Assembly (NCBI GenBank): GCA_046294345.1
Contig: JBKBJT010000006.1
Location: forward strand, 52,634 to 116,633
Length of the DNA stretch: 64,000 nt
Direction of reading: 5' to 3'
Source: Ferrovibrio sp046294345
Lineage (GTDB): Bacteria > Pseudomonadota > Alphaproteobacteria > Ferrovibrionales > Ferrovibrionaceae
A program made the translations under genes and the position numbers. Below, piece after piece: positions 25,997-33,563 of this stretch. Numbering within the stretch: position 1 is the first letter of the stretch; every line of letters begins with the position of its first letter. The notes under the pieces are model-generated. The model saw nothing but the letters and a program-made list of their open reading frames with translations. It did not search any database and had not been told where the DNA came from.

Positions 25997-27310
25997 TCAC
26001 ACCAGGGCAAGGGTGAGTCTGGGGAAAAGCACCAACACGATCAGGGTCAGCAGCATGATCGCGGCGAAAGGCAGGGTGCCAACAAAGATCGTGCGCAGGG
26101 TGATCCGTGAATCGTTCAGCGTGCTCTTGATGACGAAAACGCTTAATCCGAAGGGCGGCGTCAGCAGGCCGATCTCGACGGCGACGATGGTGATGATGCC
26201 GAACCAGATCAGGTTCATGTCGAAGCCGCTGGCAATCGGCAGCATCAGCGGCAGGACGATCAGCAGGATCGAGCTGGAATCGATGAAGCAGCCGAGGATG
26301 ACGATCAGCAGGATATAGACCGCCAGGAAAGCGAAGGGGCCGAGGCCGGCGGCGCTTATCTCGGCGACCAGGAATTGCGGCACGCCGGAAAGCGCCAGCA
26401 TGCGCGTGTAAAGGCTGGCGCCGATGATCAGGAAGGAAACGGCCACGGTGACATGGCCGGTCTCGACCAGAACCTGCCAGAATTTTTTCGGATCCAGCTT
26501 GCGTTTCCACAGTGCGATCAGCAGCGCGCCGGCGGCGCCCACCGCGCCGGCATCGGTGGCGGTGAAGAAGCCGGCATAAATGCCGCCCAGCACCACGGCG
26601 ATCAGCAGCAGGATCGGCAGCAGCTTCGCGGCCATCTCGGCGCCGCCCATCAGGGTTTCGCCTGCCGCATCGCCCTCGGCGTGGCCGCCCACGTAATTGG
26701 GCCAGAAGCGGGCCATCAGCATGATGCCGATGGCATAGGTGAGGGCCAGCAGCAGGCCCGGCACCACGCCGGCCATGAACATGCTGCCGACCGAGACTTC
26801 GGCCAGGAAGCCGTAGAGGATCATCAGCAGGCTGGGCGGGATCAGCATGCCCAGCACGGAGGAGCCGGCCACCACGCCGGTGGCAAAGCCCGGCTTGTAG
26901 CCGTAGCGCAGCATCTCGGGCACGGCGACGCGGGTGAAGACGGCGGCCGAGGCGATGGAGATGCCGGTGATGGCGGCGAACACGGCATTGGCGGCGACGG
27001 TGGCGATGCCCAGGCCGCCGCGCAGCCGGCGCAGGCCCTGGTTGGCGACTTCAAAAGCGTCCTTGCCGATATCGGCGATGGAAACCAGAAAGCCCATCAG
27101 CACAAACAGCGGCACCACGCCGAAGATGTGGCTGGCGATCGAATCCGAGGCGCCTTGCGCCAGCATCGAGGTGGCCACTTCGGCGCTGTCCTTCAGCAGC
27201 CAGACGCCGATGAAGGAGGTGAGGCCCAGCGCGACCGCGACATGCAGGCCGAGCCAGATCAGCAGCATCATGCCGGCCAGGGTGAGGAAGCCAATTTCAA
27301 GGCCGGTCAT
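25997..27310 (-). CDS. dctM: TRAP transporter large permease (DctM)
   Basis: A 437-residue inner-membrane protein with about twelve helices of the DctM family. Landmarks are AHIFGVVPLFVLMGFL-like start of repeat one (SHIFGVVPLFVLMGFLVSIA in part), YGYKPGFATGVVAGSSVLGMLIPPS, and the second half ILGCFIDSSSILLIVLPLMLP, GLLTPPFGLSVFV. It couples uptake to a sodium gradient. It overlaps the small-subunit gene by four bases (27307-27310). Confidence 0.94.
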   Translation of the reverse strand: MTGLEIGFLTLAGMMLLIWLGLHVAVALGLTSFIGVWLLKDSAEVATSMLAQGASDSIASHIFGVVPLFVLMGFLVSIADIGKDAFEVANQGLRRLRGGLGIATVAANAVFAAITGISIASAAVFTRVAVPEMLRYGYKPGFATGVVAGSSVLGMLIPPSLLMILYGFLAEVSVGSMFMAGVVPGLLLALTYAIGIMLMARFWPNYVGGHAEGDAAGETLMGGAEMAAKLLPILLLIAVVLGGIYAGFFTATDAGAVGAAGALLIALWKRKLDPKKFWQVLVETGHVTVAVSFLIIGASLYTRMLALSGVPQFLVAEISAAGLGPFAFLAVYILLIVILGCFIDSSSILLIVLPLMLPIASGFDMNLIWFGIITIVAVEIGLLTPPFGLSVFVIKSTLNDSRITLRTIFVGTLPFAAIMLLTLIVLVLFPRLTLALV

Positions 27311-27801
27311 TTGCCACCTGCAAAAACGAAACGGAAATCCTGCCAGGCCATGACCAGGTATTGCAGGCCGGTGGCAGCCGAGCCGATCAGGATCAGCAGC
27401 CGGATCGGCCAGGTCGGGGCGGTGAAATCGCCGGCGGCGCCGACATATTCGCCGATCTCGATGGCTTCATTGAACGGTGCGATGCTGCCCCAGAAGATGA
27501 TGGCGAGGAATACCGCGCCGAGCAGGGCGAACAGGCCCTGGAGGGCGCGGCCGAAACGCGGATTCTTTACCAGAAGGGTTTCGATCACCATGTCGGATCG
27601 CGTCATGCGGCCGACCATGAGGGCATGGCCAAGCTGCAAAAACACGATGCCGACGATGGAGAGGGACAGCAATTCGGTGGTGCCGCGCACGGGGCTGGAA
27701 AACAGCTCCCGTCCCAGGATGTCGGAATTGATCAGCACCATGAGGAGAAAAATCCACACGGTGCCGAGGGCGTTCATCGCCCCCAGCAGGCGGGCATACA
27801 T
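27307..27801 (-). CDS. dctQ: TRAP transporter small permease (DctQ)
   Basis: A 164-residue protein with four predicted helices, the size of DctQ subunits, which pair with DctM. It contains LVINSDILGRELFSSPVRGTTEL, where SPVRGTTELL is the conserved DctQ segment after helix two, and LQLGHALMVGRMTRSDMVIE. It follows the receptor gene by 25 bases and overlaps dctM, so receptor and both permeases form one unit. Confidence 0.92.
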   Translation of the reverse strand: MYARLLGAMNALGTVWIFLLMVLINSDILGRELFSSPVRGTTELLSLSIVGIVFLQLGHALMVGRMTRSDMVIETLLVKNPRFGRALQGLFALLGAVFLAIIFWGSIAPFNEAIEIGEYVGAAGDFTAPTWPIRLLILIGSAATGLQYLVMAWQDFRFVFAGGK

Positions 27802-27826
27802 CGCGGCACCACCGAATTAAGCGGAC

Positions 27827-28897
27827 TTACTCTTTGCTCCAGTCGCGCGGGAACTGCACGCCGGCGGCGCGGATCTCGGCAACGAAGGCGTTCAGCACCT
27901 GGGTACCCGGCAGGCCCTTGGAGTCGAGGTCCTTGGCCCAGGGCAGCGCCACATTGGGCAGCACGGCGGCCCACTGCTTGCGCTCTTCGGGCGACAGCTC
28001 ACGAACCTTGGCGCCACCTTCCACCATCTTCTGCATCAGCGAGGCCGAGGTGGCGGTGAGCAGGGTGGCGAACTTGGCATCGTATTCGGCGCCGACTTCC
28101 ATGACGATCTTCTGCGCGTCCTTGGGCAGCTTGTCGAACACGCGCTTGCTCATCACCAGCGCGCCGGCGAACTGGGCGCCGTAATTCACCTTGGTGATGT
28201 GGGGGGCGACCTCGGTCAGCTTGGCCGGGAAGGCACCGGTGGCGAAAGTCAACGCGCCCTCGGTCACGCCGGTCTGGATGTCGTTGTAGTAGGTCTGCAG
28301 CGTGCCGGCGACGGCCACCGCGCCGGTGCCCTTCACCCAGTTGGCCGAGGGGCCGGGAGCGTTGATCTTCTTGCCGTTCAGGTCTTCCAGCTTGTTGATC
28401 GGCGTCTTGGTGAACAGGTGATAGCTGTCCAGGCCGGTGCCGCCCAGGAAGATCATGTTGTTCTTGGTCCAGGCTTCGGCCATGGCCGGAATCTTGGCCT
28501 GCATGTTCTTGATCGCCTTCGACATCACGGCGATGTCGTCGGTCATGAACGGAGCCACGTAGGACACGTTCTGCAGCGGGAATTTCGGCGCCTCGAAGAT
28601 GGTCGAAACGAAGGCCAGCTCGGCCAGGCCGTCCTTGATCGCGCCGGATTCGCTGCCCAGCTTCACGGCGGTGCCGCCCCAGGCCTTGGTCCACTCGAAC
28701 TTCGCCTTGCTGCCGGCGGCGGCCAGGCGCTTGTCGACTTCGGGGATGAAGAATTCGTCGGCCAGCTTCACCCAGGGGAAGATCACCGGATGGCCCGCCA
28801 CGGCGGTCATCTTCACGGTTTGCGCCTGTGCATTGGCAGCCAGCAGCAGGGCGGCGGTGGCGCCGACGGTGCAGGCAAGGGTCTTGATCGCGGTCAT
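27827..28897 (-). CDS. dctP: TRAP transporter substrate-binding protein (DctP)
   Basis: A 356-residue periplasmic receptor. The signal peptide ends near ANAQAQT (residue about 26). The DctP-type body shows AFVSTIFEAPKFPLQNVSY, MIFLGGTGLDSYHLFTK, LNGKKINAPGPSANWVKGTG (binding-site Arg is not in this stretch) and TYYNDIQTGVTEGALTF. The KLEDLNGKKI to AVAVAGT region is the DctP ligand cleft. First gene of the minus-strand importer; the GntR regulator gene lies 27 bases upstream on the same strand and may head the transcript. Confidence 0.92.
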   Translation of the reverse strand: MTAIKTLACTVGATAALLLAANAQAQTVKMTAVAGHPVIFPWVKLADEFFIPEVDKRLAAAGSKAKFEWTKAWGGTAVKLGSESGAIKDGLAELAFVSTIFEAPKFPLQNVSYVAPFMTDDIAVMSKAIKNMQAKIPAMAEAWTKNNMIFLGGTGLDSYHLFTKTPINKLEDLNGKKINAPGPSANWVKGTGAVAVAGTLQTYYNDIQTGVTEGALTFATGAFPAKLTEVAPHITKVNYGAQFAGALVMSKRVFDKLPKDAQKIVMEVGAEYDAKFATLLTATSASLMQKMVEGGAKVRELSPEERKQWAAVLPNVALPWAKDLDSKGLPGTQVLNAFVAEIRAAGVQFPRDWSKE

Positions 28898-28924
28898 TGG
28901 TTTCCTCCCGAAGGTTATCCGCGG

Positions 28925-29662
28925 TTATTGGTTGACGGCGCCCTCCAATCGTTTGTCGGCGCCGTCGGGGCCGAAACAGAAATCGTAGGTATGGCTCAGG
29001 TGATGATGCAGCATGGCGCAGCCCTCGTCGGCCTTGCGGGCCAGTACCAAATCCATGAGCTGCCTGTGCTCGTCCATGATGCCGGTGCCCTGTTCGACCA
29101 GGAAATTCTGCATCATGCCGTGGCGATAGCGTTCGGCCTGGTCGTAAAGCCGGCTTTGTTCGTCCAGCAGGCGCGGCGAACCGCAGGCCGCGACCAGGGA
29201 GACATGGAAAGCTTTGTGCAGTTCGCCGAACTCGGCCAGGTTCTCGACCGGCCGCCCGCCCAGGCGCGCGACATAGCGGTCCAGCCGGTGGTAGGCGGCC
29301 AGGATGCCGGCTTCCCAGGCATCGTCGCCGCGTTCGATGGCGCGTCTCAGCGCCGCGGTCTCGATCACTTGGCGGGCGATGGTGATGTCGGCCAGGTCGT
29401 CCGGGCTCATGGCGGCGACGCGGAAGCCGCGCTGGCTTTCCACCGACACGAAACCCTGGCTGATCAGCCGGGCCAGCGCCTCGCGCAGCGGGCTGGCGCT
29501 CAGGCCGTAGCGGGTTTTGAGGTCGTCGATCTGCAGCTTGGCGCCGGGCGGGAACAGGCCGGCGATGATGTCGGATCGAATACTACGGTATGCGAATTCG
29601 GTCAGGCTGCCAGCTTCGGCTGCCAGATCGCGGATATCCGCTTTTGTCCTCCCGTCCGTCAT
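28925..29662 (-). CDS. GntR-family regulator, FCD (FadR) type
   Basis: About 245 residues: an N-terminal winged helix (AYRSIRSDIIAGLFPPGAKL, LKTRYGLSASPLREALARL, ISQGFVSVESQRGFRVAAM) and an all-helical FCD ligand domain with the metal-binding pattern (Asp in DEHRQLMDLVLARKADEG and His in HHLSHTY). The ATG at 29662 is chosen because homology begins shortly after; an upstream GTG-type start adds an unlike 14 residues. It probably represses the catabolic genes on both sides until an acid ligand binds. Confidence 0.9.
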   Translation of the reverse strand: MTDGRTKADIRDLAAEAGSLTEFAYRSIRSDIIAGLFPPGAKLQIDDLKTRYGLSASPLREALARLISQGFVSVESQRGFRVAAMSPDDLADITIARQVIETAALRRAIERGDDAWEAGILAAYHRLDRYVARLGGRPVENLAEFGELHKAFHVSLVAACGSPRLLDEQSRLYDQAERYRHGMMQNFLVEQGTGIMDEHRQLMDLVLARKADEGCAMLHHHLSHTYDFCFGPDGADKRLEGAVNQ

Positions 29663-29692
29663 GGCGGTACTGTGGGAGGCGGAAGGGCAGGC

Positions 29693-29703
29693 TGTCAACG
29701 ACA
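29693..29703. promoter_or_regulatory. possible GntR operator half-sites
   Basis: TGTC and GACA flank AAC at 29693-29703, a small palindrome between the divergent regulator and cyclase genes. A second CGACA lies at 29718-29722 within the predicted -35. It has the GT..AC shape of FadR-type operators but with a longer centre; tentative. Confidence 0.25.
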
Positions 29704-29716
29704 AAAAGAAAAAAAA

Positions 29717-29745
29717 TCGACAAAATAAATATTCATCGTTATTGT
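29717..29745 (+). promoter_or_regulatory. sigma-70-type promoter for the cyclase/FAH pair
   Basis: TCGACA (29717-29722; five of six to TTGACA), a 17-base spacer and TATTGT (29740-29745; four of six to TATAAT) lie in an AT-rich stretch 55 bases before the cyclase ATG. Confidence 0.4.
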
Positions 29746-29800
29746 TGAGTCGTGAAGACTCCTGTCAGAACCGGCCCAATAGATTTCCTTGGGAGGAAAT

Positions 29801-30577
29801 ATGCCCCGTCGCTTCGTCGACCTCTCCATTTATCTCGAAAACGACGTGCAGTCCGATCCGCCGGGCTTCAGCCCGAAGATCGAGTATATCCGCCACCAGC
29901 AGAGCGCGTCCGACGTCATCAAATTCTTCCCCGGCCTGAAGGAGGAAGACCTGCCCGACGCGGAAGGCTGGGCGGTGGAGAACGTGACGCTCAACACCCA
30001 TAACGGCACCCATCTGGACGCGCCGTATCATTTCCATTCGACCATGAACCACGGCGAGCGCGCCTGGACCATCGACGAGGTGCCGCTGGACTGGTGCTTC
30101 GGCGACGGCGTGAAGCTCGACTTCACCCGCTTTCCCGACGGCTATGTGGTGACCGACAAGGACGTCGAGGCCGAGCTGAAGCGGATCGGCTACGAGTTGA
30201 AGGAACACGACATCGTCGTGGTCAACACCGCGGCCGGCAAGGCCTATGGCCAGCCCAGCTATGTCAGCACCGGCTGCGGCATGGGCTACAAGGCCACGAT
30301 GTATCTGCTGGAGCGCGGCGTTCGCGTCACCGGCACCGATGCCTGGAGCTGGGATGCGCCGTTCGTGCATACCGCCGAGAAATTCAAGGAAAGCCACGAC
30401 GCGTCGCTGATCTGGGAAGGCCACAAGGCCGGCCGCCATATCGGCTACTGCCATCTGGAAAAGCTGCATAACCTGGAAGTGCTGCCGCCGTTTGGCTTCA
30501 CCATCTCCTGTTTCCCGCACAAGATCCGCGGCGCTTCCGCCGGCTGGACCCGCGCGGTTGCTATTTTTGAAGAATAA
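29801..30577 (+). CDS. cyclase-family metal-dependent hydrolase (kynurenine-formamidase-like)
   Basis: A 258-residue enzyme of the COG1878 cyclase/kynurenine formamidase fold. The metal motif HNGTHLDAPYHF starts at His 67 (the family pattern is HxGTHxDxPxH). The C-terminal HLEKLHNLEVLPPFGFTISCFP contains the second conserved His/Glu segment (shown in part). Members hydrolyse or cyclise amide and lactone substrates. The ATG at 29801 follows TTGGGAGGAAAT, a strong ribosome site. The FAH-family gene begins 28 bases after it and is likely co-transcribed. Confidence 0.87.
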   Translation: MPRRFVDLSIYLENDVQSDPPGFSPKIEYIRHQQSASDVIKFFPGLKEEDLPDAEGWAVENVTLNTHNGTHLDAPYHFHSTMNHGERAWTIDEVPLDWCFGDGVKLDFTRFPDGYVVTDKDVEAELKRIGYELKEHDIVVVNTAAGKAYGQPSYVSTGCGMGYKATMYLLERGVRVTGTDAWSWDAPFVHTAEKFKESHDASLIWEGHKAGRHIGYCHLEKLHNLEVLPPFGFTISCFPHKIRGASAGWTRAVAIFEE

Positions 30578-30605
30578 TGGCGCCACTTTCGAGGAATAAA
30601 CATCC

Positions 30606-31541
30606 ATGAAATTCTGCACTTTCAGCCATCCGGCGCGCGGTTCCATGCGCCCAGGCGTGCTCACCGGCGACGGCGCCTTCATCGTCGATCTGGGCGATGC
30701 CTTCCCCGACATCCTCTCCATCATCAAGGGCGGCGACGAGGCCAAGGCGAAAGCCCGCGCGCTGCAGGAGAAGGCGGAAATCCGCGTGCCGCTGAACGAG
30801 GCGAAACTGCATGCGCCAGTGCCGGTGCCCGAGCAGATCCGCGATTCCATGCTGTTCGAGAAGCATGTGCAGCAGGCGATGGAACGCATCGCCATCATGC
30901 GCAAACCGATCCTTGGTCCGCTGCTGGTCAAGCTGGGCATGATCAAGGTGGCGCCGACCTGGTATCAGATACCGATTTACTACAAGTCAAACCGCTTCTC
31001 GGTGAACGGGCCGGACGGCGATGTGATCTGGCCGCGCTACAGCCAGGTGATGGATTTCGAGCTGGAATTCGGCTTTTTCCTCGGCAAGGGCGGCAAGAAC
31101 ATCAAGGCCAGCGAAGCCCGCGACCACATCTTCGGCTTCACCATCTTCAACGACTTCTCGGCGCGCGATGCCCAGAGCATCGAAATGCAGAGCATGCTGG
31201 GTCCCTGCAAGGGCAAGGATTTCGATACCGGCAACAGCATGGGGCCGTTCCTGGTGACGCTGGACGAGATCGGCGACCCCTATAGCTTACGCATGCAGGC
31301 CCGCGTGAATGGCGAGACCTGGTGCGACAGCAATTCCAGCACCATCCACCACACCTTCGAGGACCTGCTGGCCCGCGTCTCGGCCGACGAGACCGTGCAT
31401 GCCGGCGAATTCTTCGGCTCGGGCACGGTGGGCGACGGCTGCGGCCTGGAACACGGCCGTTATCTGAAGGATGGCGACGTGGTCGAGCTGGAGGTCGAGA
31501 AGATCGGCATCCTGCGCAACCGCGTGGTCAGACAGAAATAA
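30606..31541 (+). CDS. fumarylacetoacetate hydrolase (FAH) family protein
   Basis: A 311-residue metal-dependent enzyme of the FAH family, which cleaves or hydrates 2-oxo or acylpyruvate products of ring cleavage. The catalytic domain (about 130-305) shows DFELEFGFFLGKGGKNI (two metal-binding Glu), HIFGFTIFNDFSARD (Asp), the KGKDFDTGNSMGPFLVT segment (Lys and Asp) and the C-terminal GSGTVGDGCGLEHGR. Works after ring opening in aromatic or sugar acid catabolism; exact substrate not readable. Last native gene before the AT-rich cassette. Confidence 0.9.
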   Translation: MKFCTFSHPARGSMRPGVLTGDGAFIVDLGDAFPDILSIIKGGDEAKAKARALQEKAEIRVPLNEAKLHAPVPVPEQIRDSMLFEKHVQQAMERIAIMRKPILGPLLVKLGMIKVAPTWYQIPIYYKSNRFSVNGPDGDVIWPRYSQVMDFELEFGFFLGKGGKNIKASEARDHIFGFTIFNDFSARDAQSIEMQSMLGPCKGKDFDTGNSMGPFLVTLDEIGDPYSLRMQARVNGETWCDSNSSTIHHTFEDLLARVSADETVHAGEFFGSGTVGDGCGLEHGRYLKDGDVVELEVEKIGILRNRVVRQK

Positions 31542-31554
31542 CATAGTATTGGTG

Positions 31555-31560
31555 TATAAT
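31555..31560 (+). promoter_or_regulatory. consensus -10 element before the AT-rich cassette
   Basis: A perfect TATAAT at 31555-31560, inside a TGTAT-A-ATACA palindrome, lies 14 bases after the FAH stop codon. No good -35 sits at 17 bases; CAGACA at 31529-31534 is the nearest, 20 bases away. It is the only consensus -10 close to the cassette start. Confidence 0.4.
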
Positions 31561-31588
31561 ACATATTATTTCCACAATTGAGCTTTTG

Positions 31589-31608
31589 AATCACTCCGCA
31601 GAGTGATT
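31589..31608 (+). promoter_or_regulatory. leader hairpin of the cassette
   Basis: AATCACTC (31589-31596) and GAGTGATT (31601-31608) are perfect reverse complements around a CGCA loop. It lies between the -10 element and the first start codon. No T run follows, so it is more likely an operator or an RNA control element than a terminator. Confidence 0.45.
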
Positions 31609-31641
31609 AGTCTTAGAAAATACAGTGTGGCGGGTGAGCAC

Positions 31642-31854
31642 ATGTCTCGGTCTGCGAGAAGAGTAATTGAAGAACAAGCCCCCTCGTTACGGAGGGCCTT
31701 GGAAAAACTTGGCCAAAGCCGCAAAGAAATTTTATCTGGCGGAGATATTCGTGAGCTTATAAATGCTCAAAGAGAAGCTCGTGAAAAAATTGATATTGCA
31801 CGGGAGGAAATAAATGCCGGAGCAAGACCAAGAAAAGAAAAATTCCGTCTTTGA
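31642..31854 (+). CDS. small helical protein, first gene of the AT-rich cassette
   Basis: A 70-residue protein (from the ATG at 31642) that is almost wholly charged helix: SARRVIEEQAPSLRRALEKL, SRKEILSGGDIRELINAQ and EKIDIAREEINAG. It could be a coiled-coil partner or a small DNA- or protein-binding antitoxin-like factor; I recognise no family. An in-frame GTG at 31603 would lengthen it by 13 residues, but that start lies in the leader hairpin, whereas GGCGGGTGAG precedes the ATG. It overlaps the next gene by 41 bases, so the two are almost certainly co-translated. Base composition and codons (TTA, AAA, ATT) differ sharply from neighbours. Confidence 0.6.
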   Translation: MSRSARRVIEEQAPSLRRALEKLGQSRKEILSGGDIRELINAQREAREKIDIAREEINAGARPRKEKFRL

Positions 31855-32677
31855 TTTTCTATATGTCGATCATGACAGAATTGGCCTCTATCTTTCTCAA
31901 TTTAATAATTTTGGCCGGCTAACATCTTTAACTCGCTCTACTGATGTTAGTGATAAAAGTGATATCCGCGGCAAATTACCACAAATTCTTGATATCGGCT
32001 CTGAGTCACTGTCAAAAACTGGTGTCTCCAAAGCATACGACCCTCGTTGGGTGGAATGCTTGGCGTTTTTAGATGAACTGCAAGCGCGCGATTTAATTGT
32101 GCGGGATCTAAGCAAAAGTGCAGTGGGGCAATTTATTTTAGCTAATGGTGATTTATCGATAATTGACATTGGTACGATGCAGAAGGCGCTAAAGCACGAA
32201 TCTATTCGAAAAGTTGCTCTGCGTGGGGCGGCTGCCGAAGCGGAGCAAGGCAAGAACAGGCACGAGCGGCGGCGAATTGAGCGCGATGGGCGTGCTAAAG
32301 CGCAGGATGATGCGCTTGCGGGTATCGATTTAATCGCCGATTTGCCTCAGACAACGCAGGCTAATTTAATTACTAAAGACGGAACAATATGGTGTTTGTT
32401 AAACAATAATGGACTCATCGTTCCGCCGACGGACATCACTATGAAATACGGTGGGATTGTTGAAGGTGTCTGGCACATTATCGGAATCTTGGATGCTGTT
32501 CCGCAATCAGTGGAAAATTATATCGATAAGCTTGATCATGTTTTGAAGAATGCGCCGCGTAATCAAATTGCAGAGGCGCTAATGCAATTTGCGCCGCAAA
32601 TGCATTTGATTATGGGTAGGCCGCTGGCTTGTTACGGTGTGACGCCGTTGGCAATTTTCCGCGAAACAAACCGTTAA
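31814..32677 (+). CDS. cassette protein with an FLYVDHDRI N-terminus, DUF6414-like
   Basis: A 287-residue soluble protein. Its start FDFLYVDHDRIGLYLSQF is reminiscent of DUF6414-type proteins, which open with a similar FLYxDxxRI..YLxQ motif; this is recalled, not searched. The middle is a highly charged linker (about 140-165: NRHERRRIERDGRAKAQ) and the C-terminal half has alternating strands (IWCLLNNNGLIVPP, GVWHIIGILDAVP) and a helix. No catalytic motif is visible. A strong GGGAGGAAATAA site inside the preceding gene sets the start. The gene is AT-rich (23 of 60 G+C at 31921-31980 against 41 of 60 at 32821-32880) and ends eight bases from the convergent lactonase gene. Function unknown. Confidence 0.65.
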   Translation: MPEQDQEKKNSVFDFLYVDHDRIGLYLSQFNNFGRLTSLTRSTDVSDKSDIRGKLPQILDIGSESLSKTGVSKAYDPRWVECLAFLDELQARDLIVRDLSKSAVGQFILANGDLSIIDIGTMQKALKHESIRKVALRGAAAEAEQGKNRHERRRIERDGRAKAQDDALAGIDLIADLPQTTQANLITKDGTIWCLLNNNGLIVPPTDITMKYGGIVEGVWHIIGILDAVPQSVENYIDKLDHVLKNAPRNQIAEALMQFAPQMHLIMGRPLACYGVTPLAIFRETNR

Positions 32678-32684
32678 ATCATAC

Positions 32685-33563
32685 CTATTTAGTGAGTGAG
32701 AATAGAGTTTCCGGCAATCCGGGTATATCGACGCCAATGCTGAAGATGTCGCCCGCCAGCGGCATCTTCTCCAACTCTTCGGCTGTGTGTTTCTGGCGCG
32801 CCGTGGTGATGAACAGGGTGCGCAGATCGGGTCCGCCGAAGCACGGCATCGTCGGCGCCTTCACCGGCAGGTGGATTTCGCGCAGGCGTTCGCCAGCGGG
32901 CGAAAACTGCACCACCTTGCCGGCGCCATAGAGCGCCAGCCAATAATTGCCGGCGCTGTCCACAGTCGCGCCGTCGGGCCGTTCACCGCTGCCGCGCAGG
33001 TCGAGGAACAGGCGGCGGTTCGACAGCGTCGCCGTGGCAATGTCGTAATCATAGGCCTGCACCTGCATGGTCGGCGTATCGGCGTGATACAGGATGCAAC
33101 CATCGGGACTCCAGGCCAGCCCGTTCGATGTGGCGATGGCGCCGGGCAGTTTCGCTTCGATAAAGCGCGTGCCGTCAAAGCGATAGAGCGTGCCATGGGG
33201 CTGGCGGTCGTCGGTCATGGTGCCAACCCAGAAACGGCCCTGACGGTCGCAGCGGCCATCGTTGAACCGCATGCGTGCCGTATCATAAGGCGCTGCTGCA
33301 AGCAGGCGATGCTTGCCCTGGGAAAGATCGAGCCGGTACAGGCCGTCGCGGAGCGCAGCGATCAGCCCGCCGTCGCGATCATACGCGATGCAGCCGATGG
33401 CGGCCGGCATCGACCAGTGCCGATGGGCGCCGCTGACCGGATCGTACCGGTGCAGGCCAGGCGTATTAATGTCGACGAACCAGAGCGCCTGTTCGGCGAC
33501 TGACCAGACTGGCGATTCCGCCAGGTCGAAACGGCCGTCGAGGATGCAGGCCGGTTCCGTCAT
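32685..33563 (-). CDS. SMP-30/gluconolactonase/LRE family protein (second copy)
   Basis: A 292-residue six-bladed beta-propeller, close to the usual length of regucalcin-type lactonases. Metal-site segments are LAESPVWSVAEQALWFVDI (Glu), RMRFNDGRCDRQGRFWVGTM (Asn), ATSNGLAWSPDGCILYHADT (Asn) and ERPDGATVDSAGNYWLALYG (Asp). It is a more classical family member than the copy at 24964. Its first codon overlaps the stop of the FAD oxidase gene (ATGA at 33560-33563), so the oxidase and lactonase are likely consecutive steps: oxidation to a lactone, then hydrolysis. Confidence 0.92.
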   Translation of the reverse strand: MTEPACILDGRFDLAESPVWSVAEQALWFVDINTPGLHRYDPVSGAHRHWSMPAAIGCIAYDRDGGLIAALRDGLYRLDLSQGKHRLLAAAPYDTARMRFNDGRCDRQGRFWVGTMTDDRQPHGTLYRFDGTRFIEAKLPGAIATSNGLAWSPDGCILYHADTPTMQVQAYDYDIATATLSNRRLFLDLRGSGERPDGATVDSAGNYWLALYGAGKVVQFSPAGERLREIHLPVKAPTMPCFGGPDLRTLFITTARQKHTAEELEKMPLAGDIFSIGVDIPGLPETLFSLTK

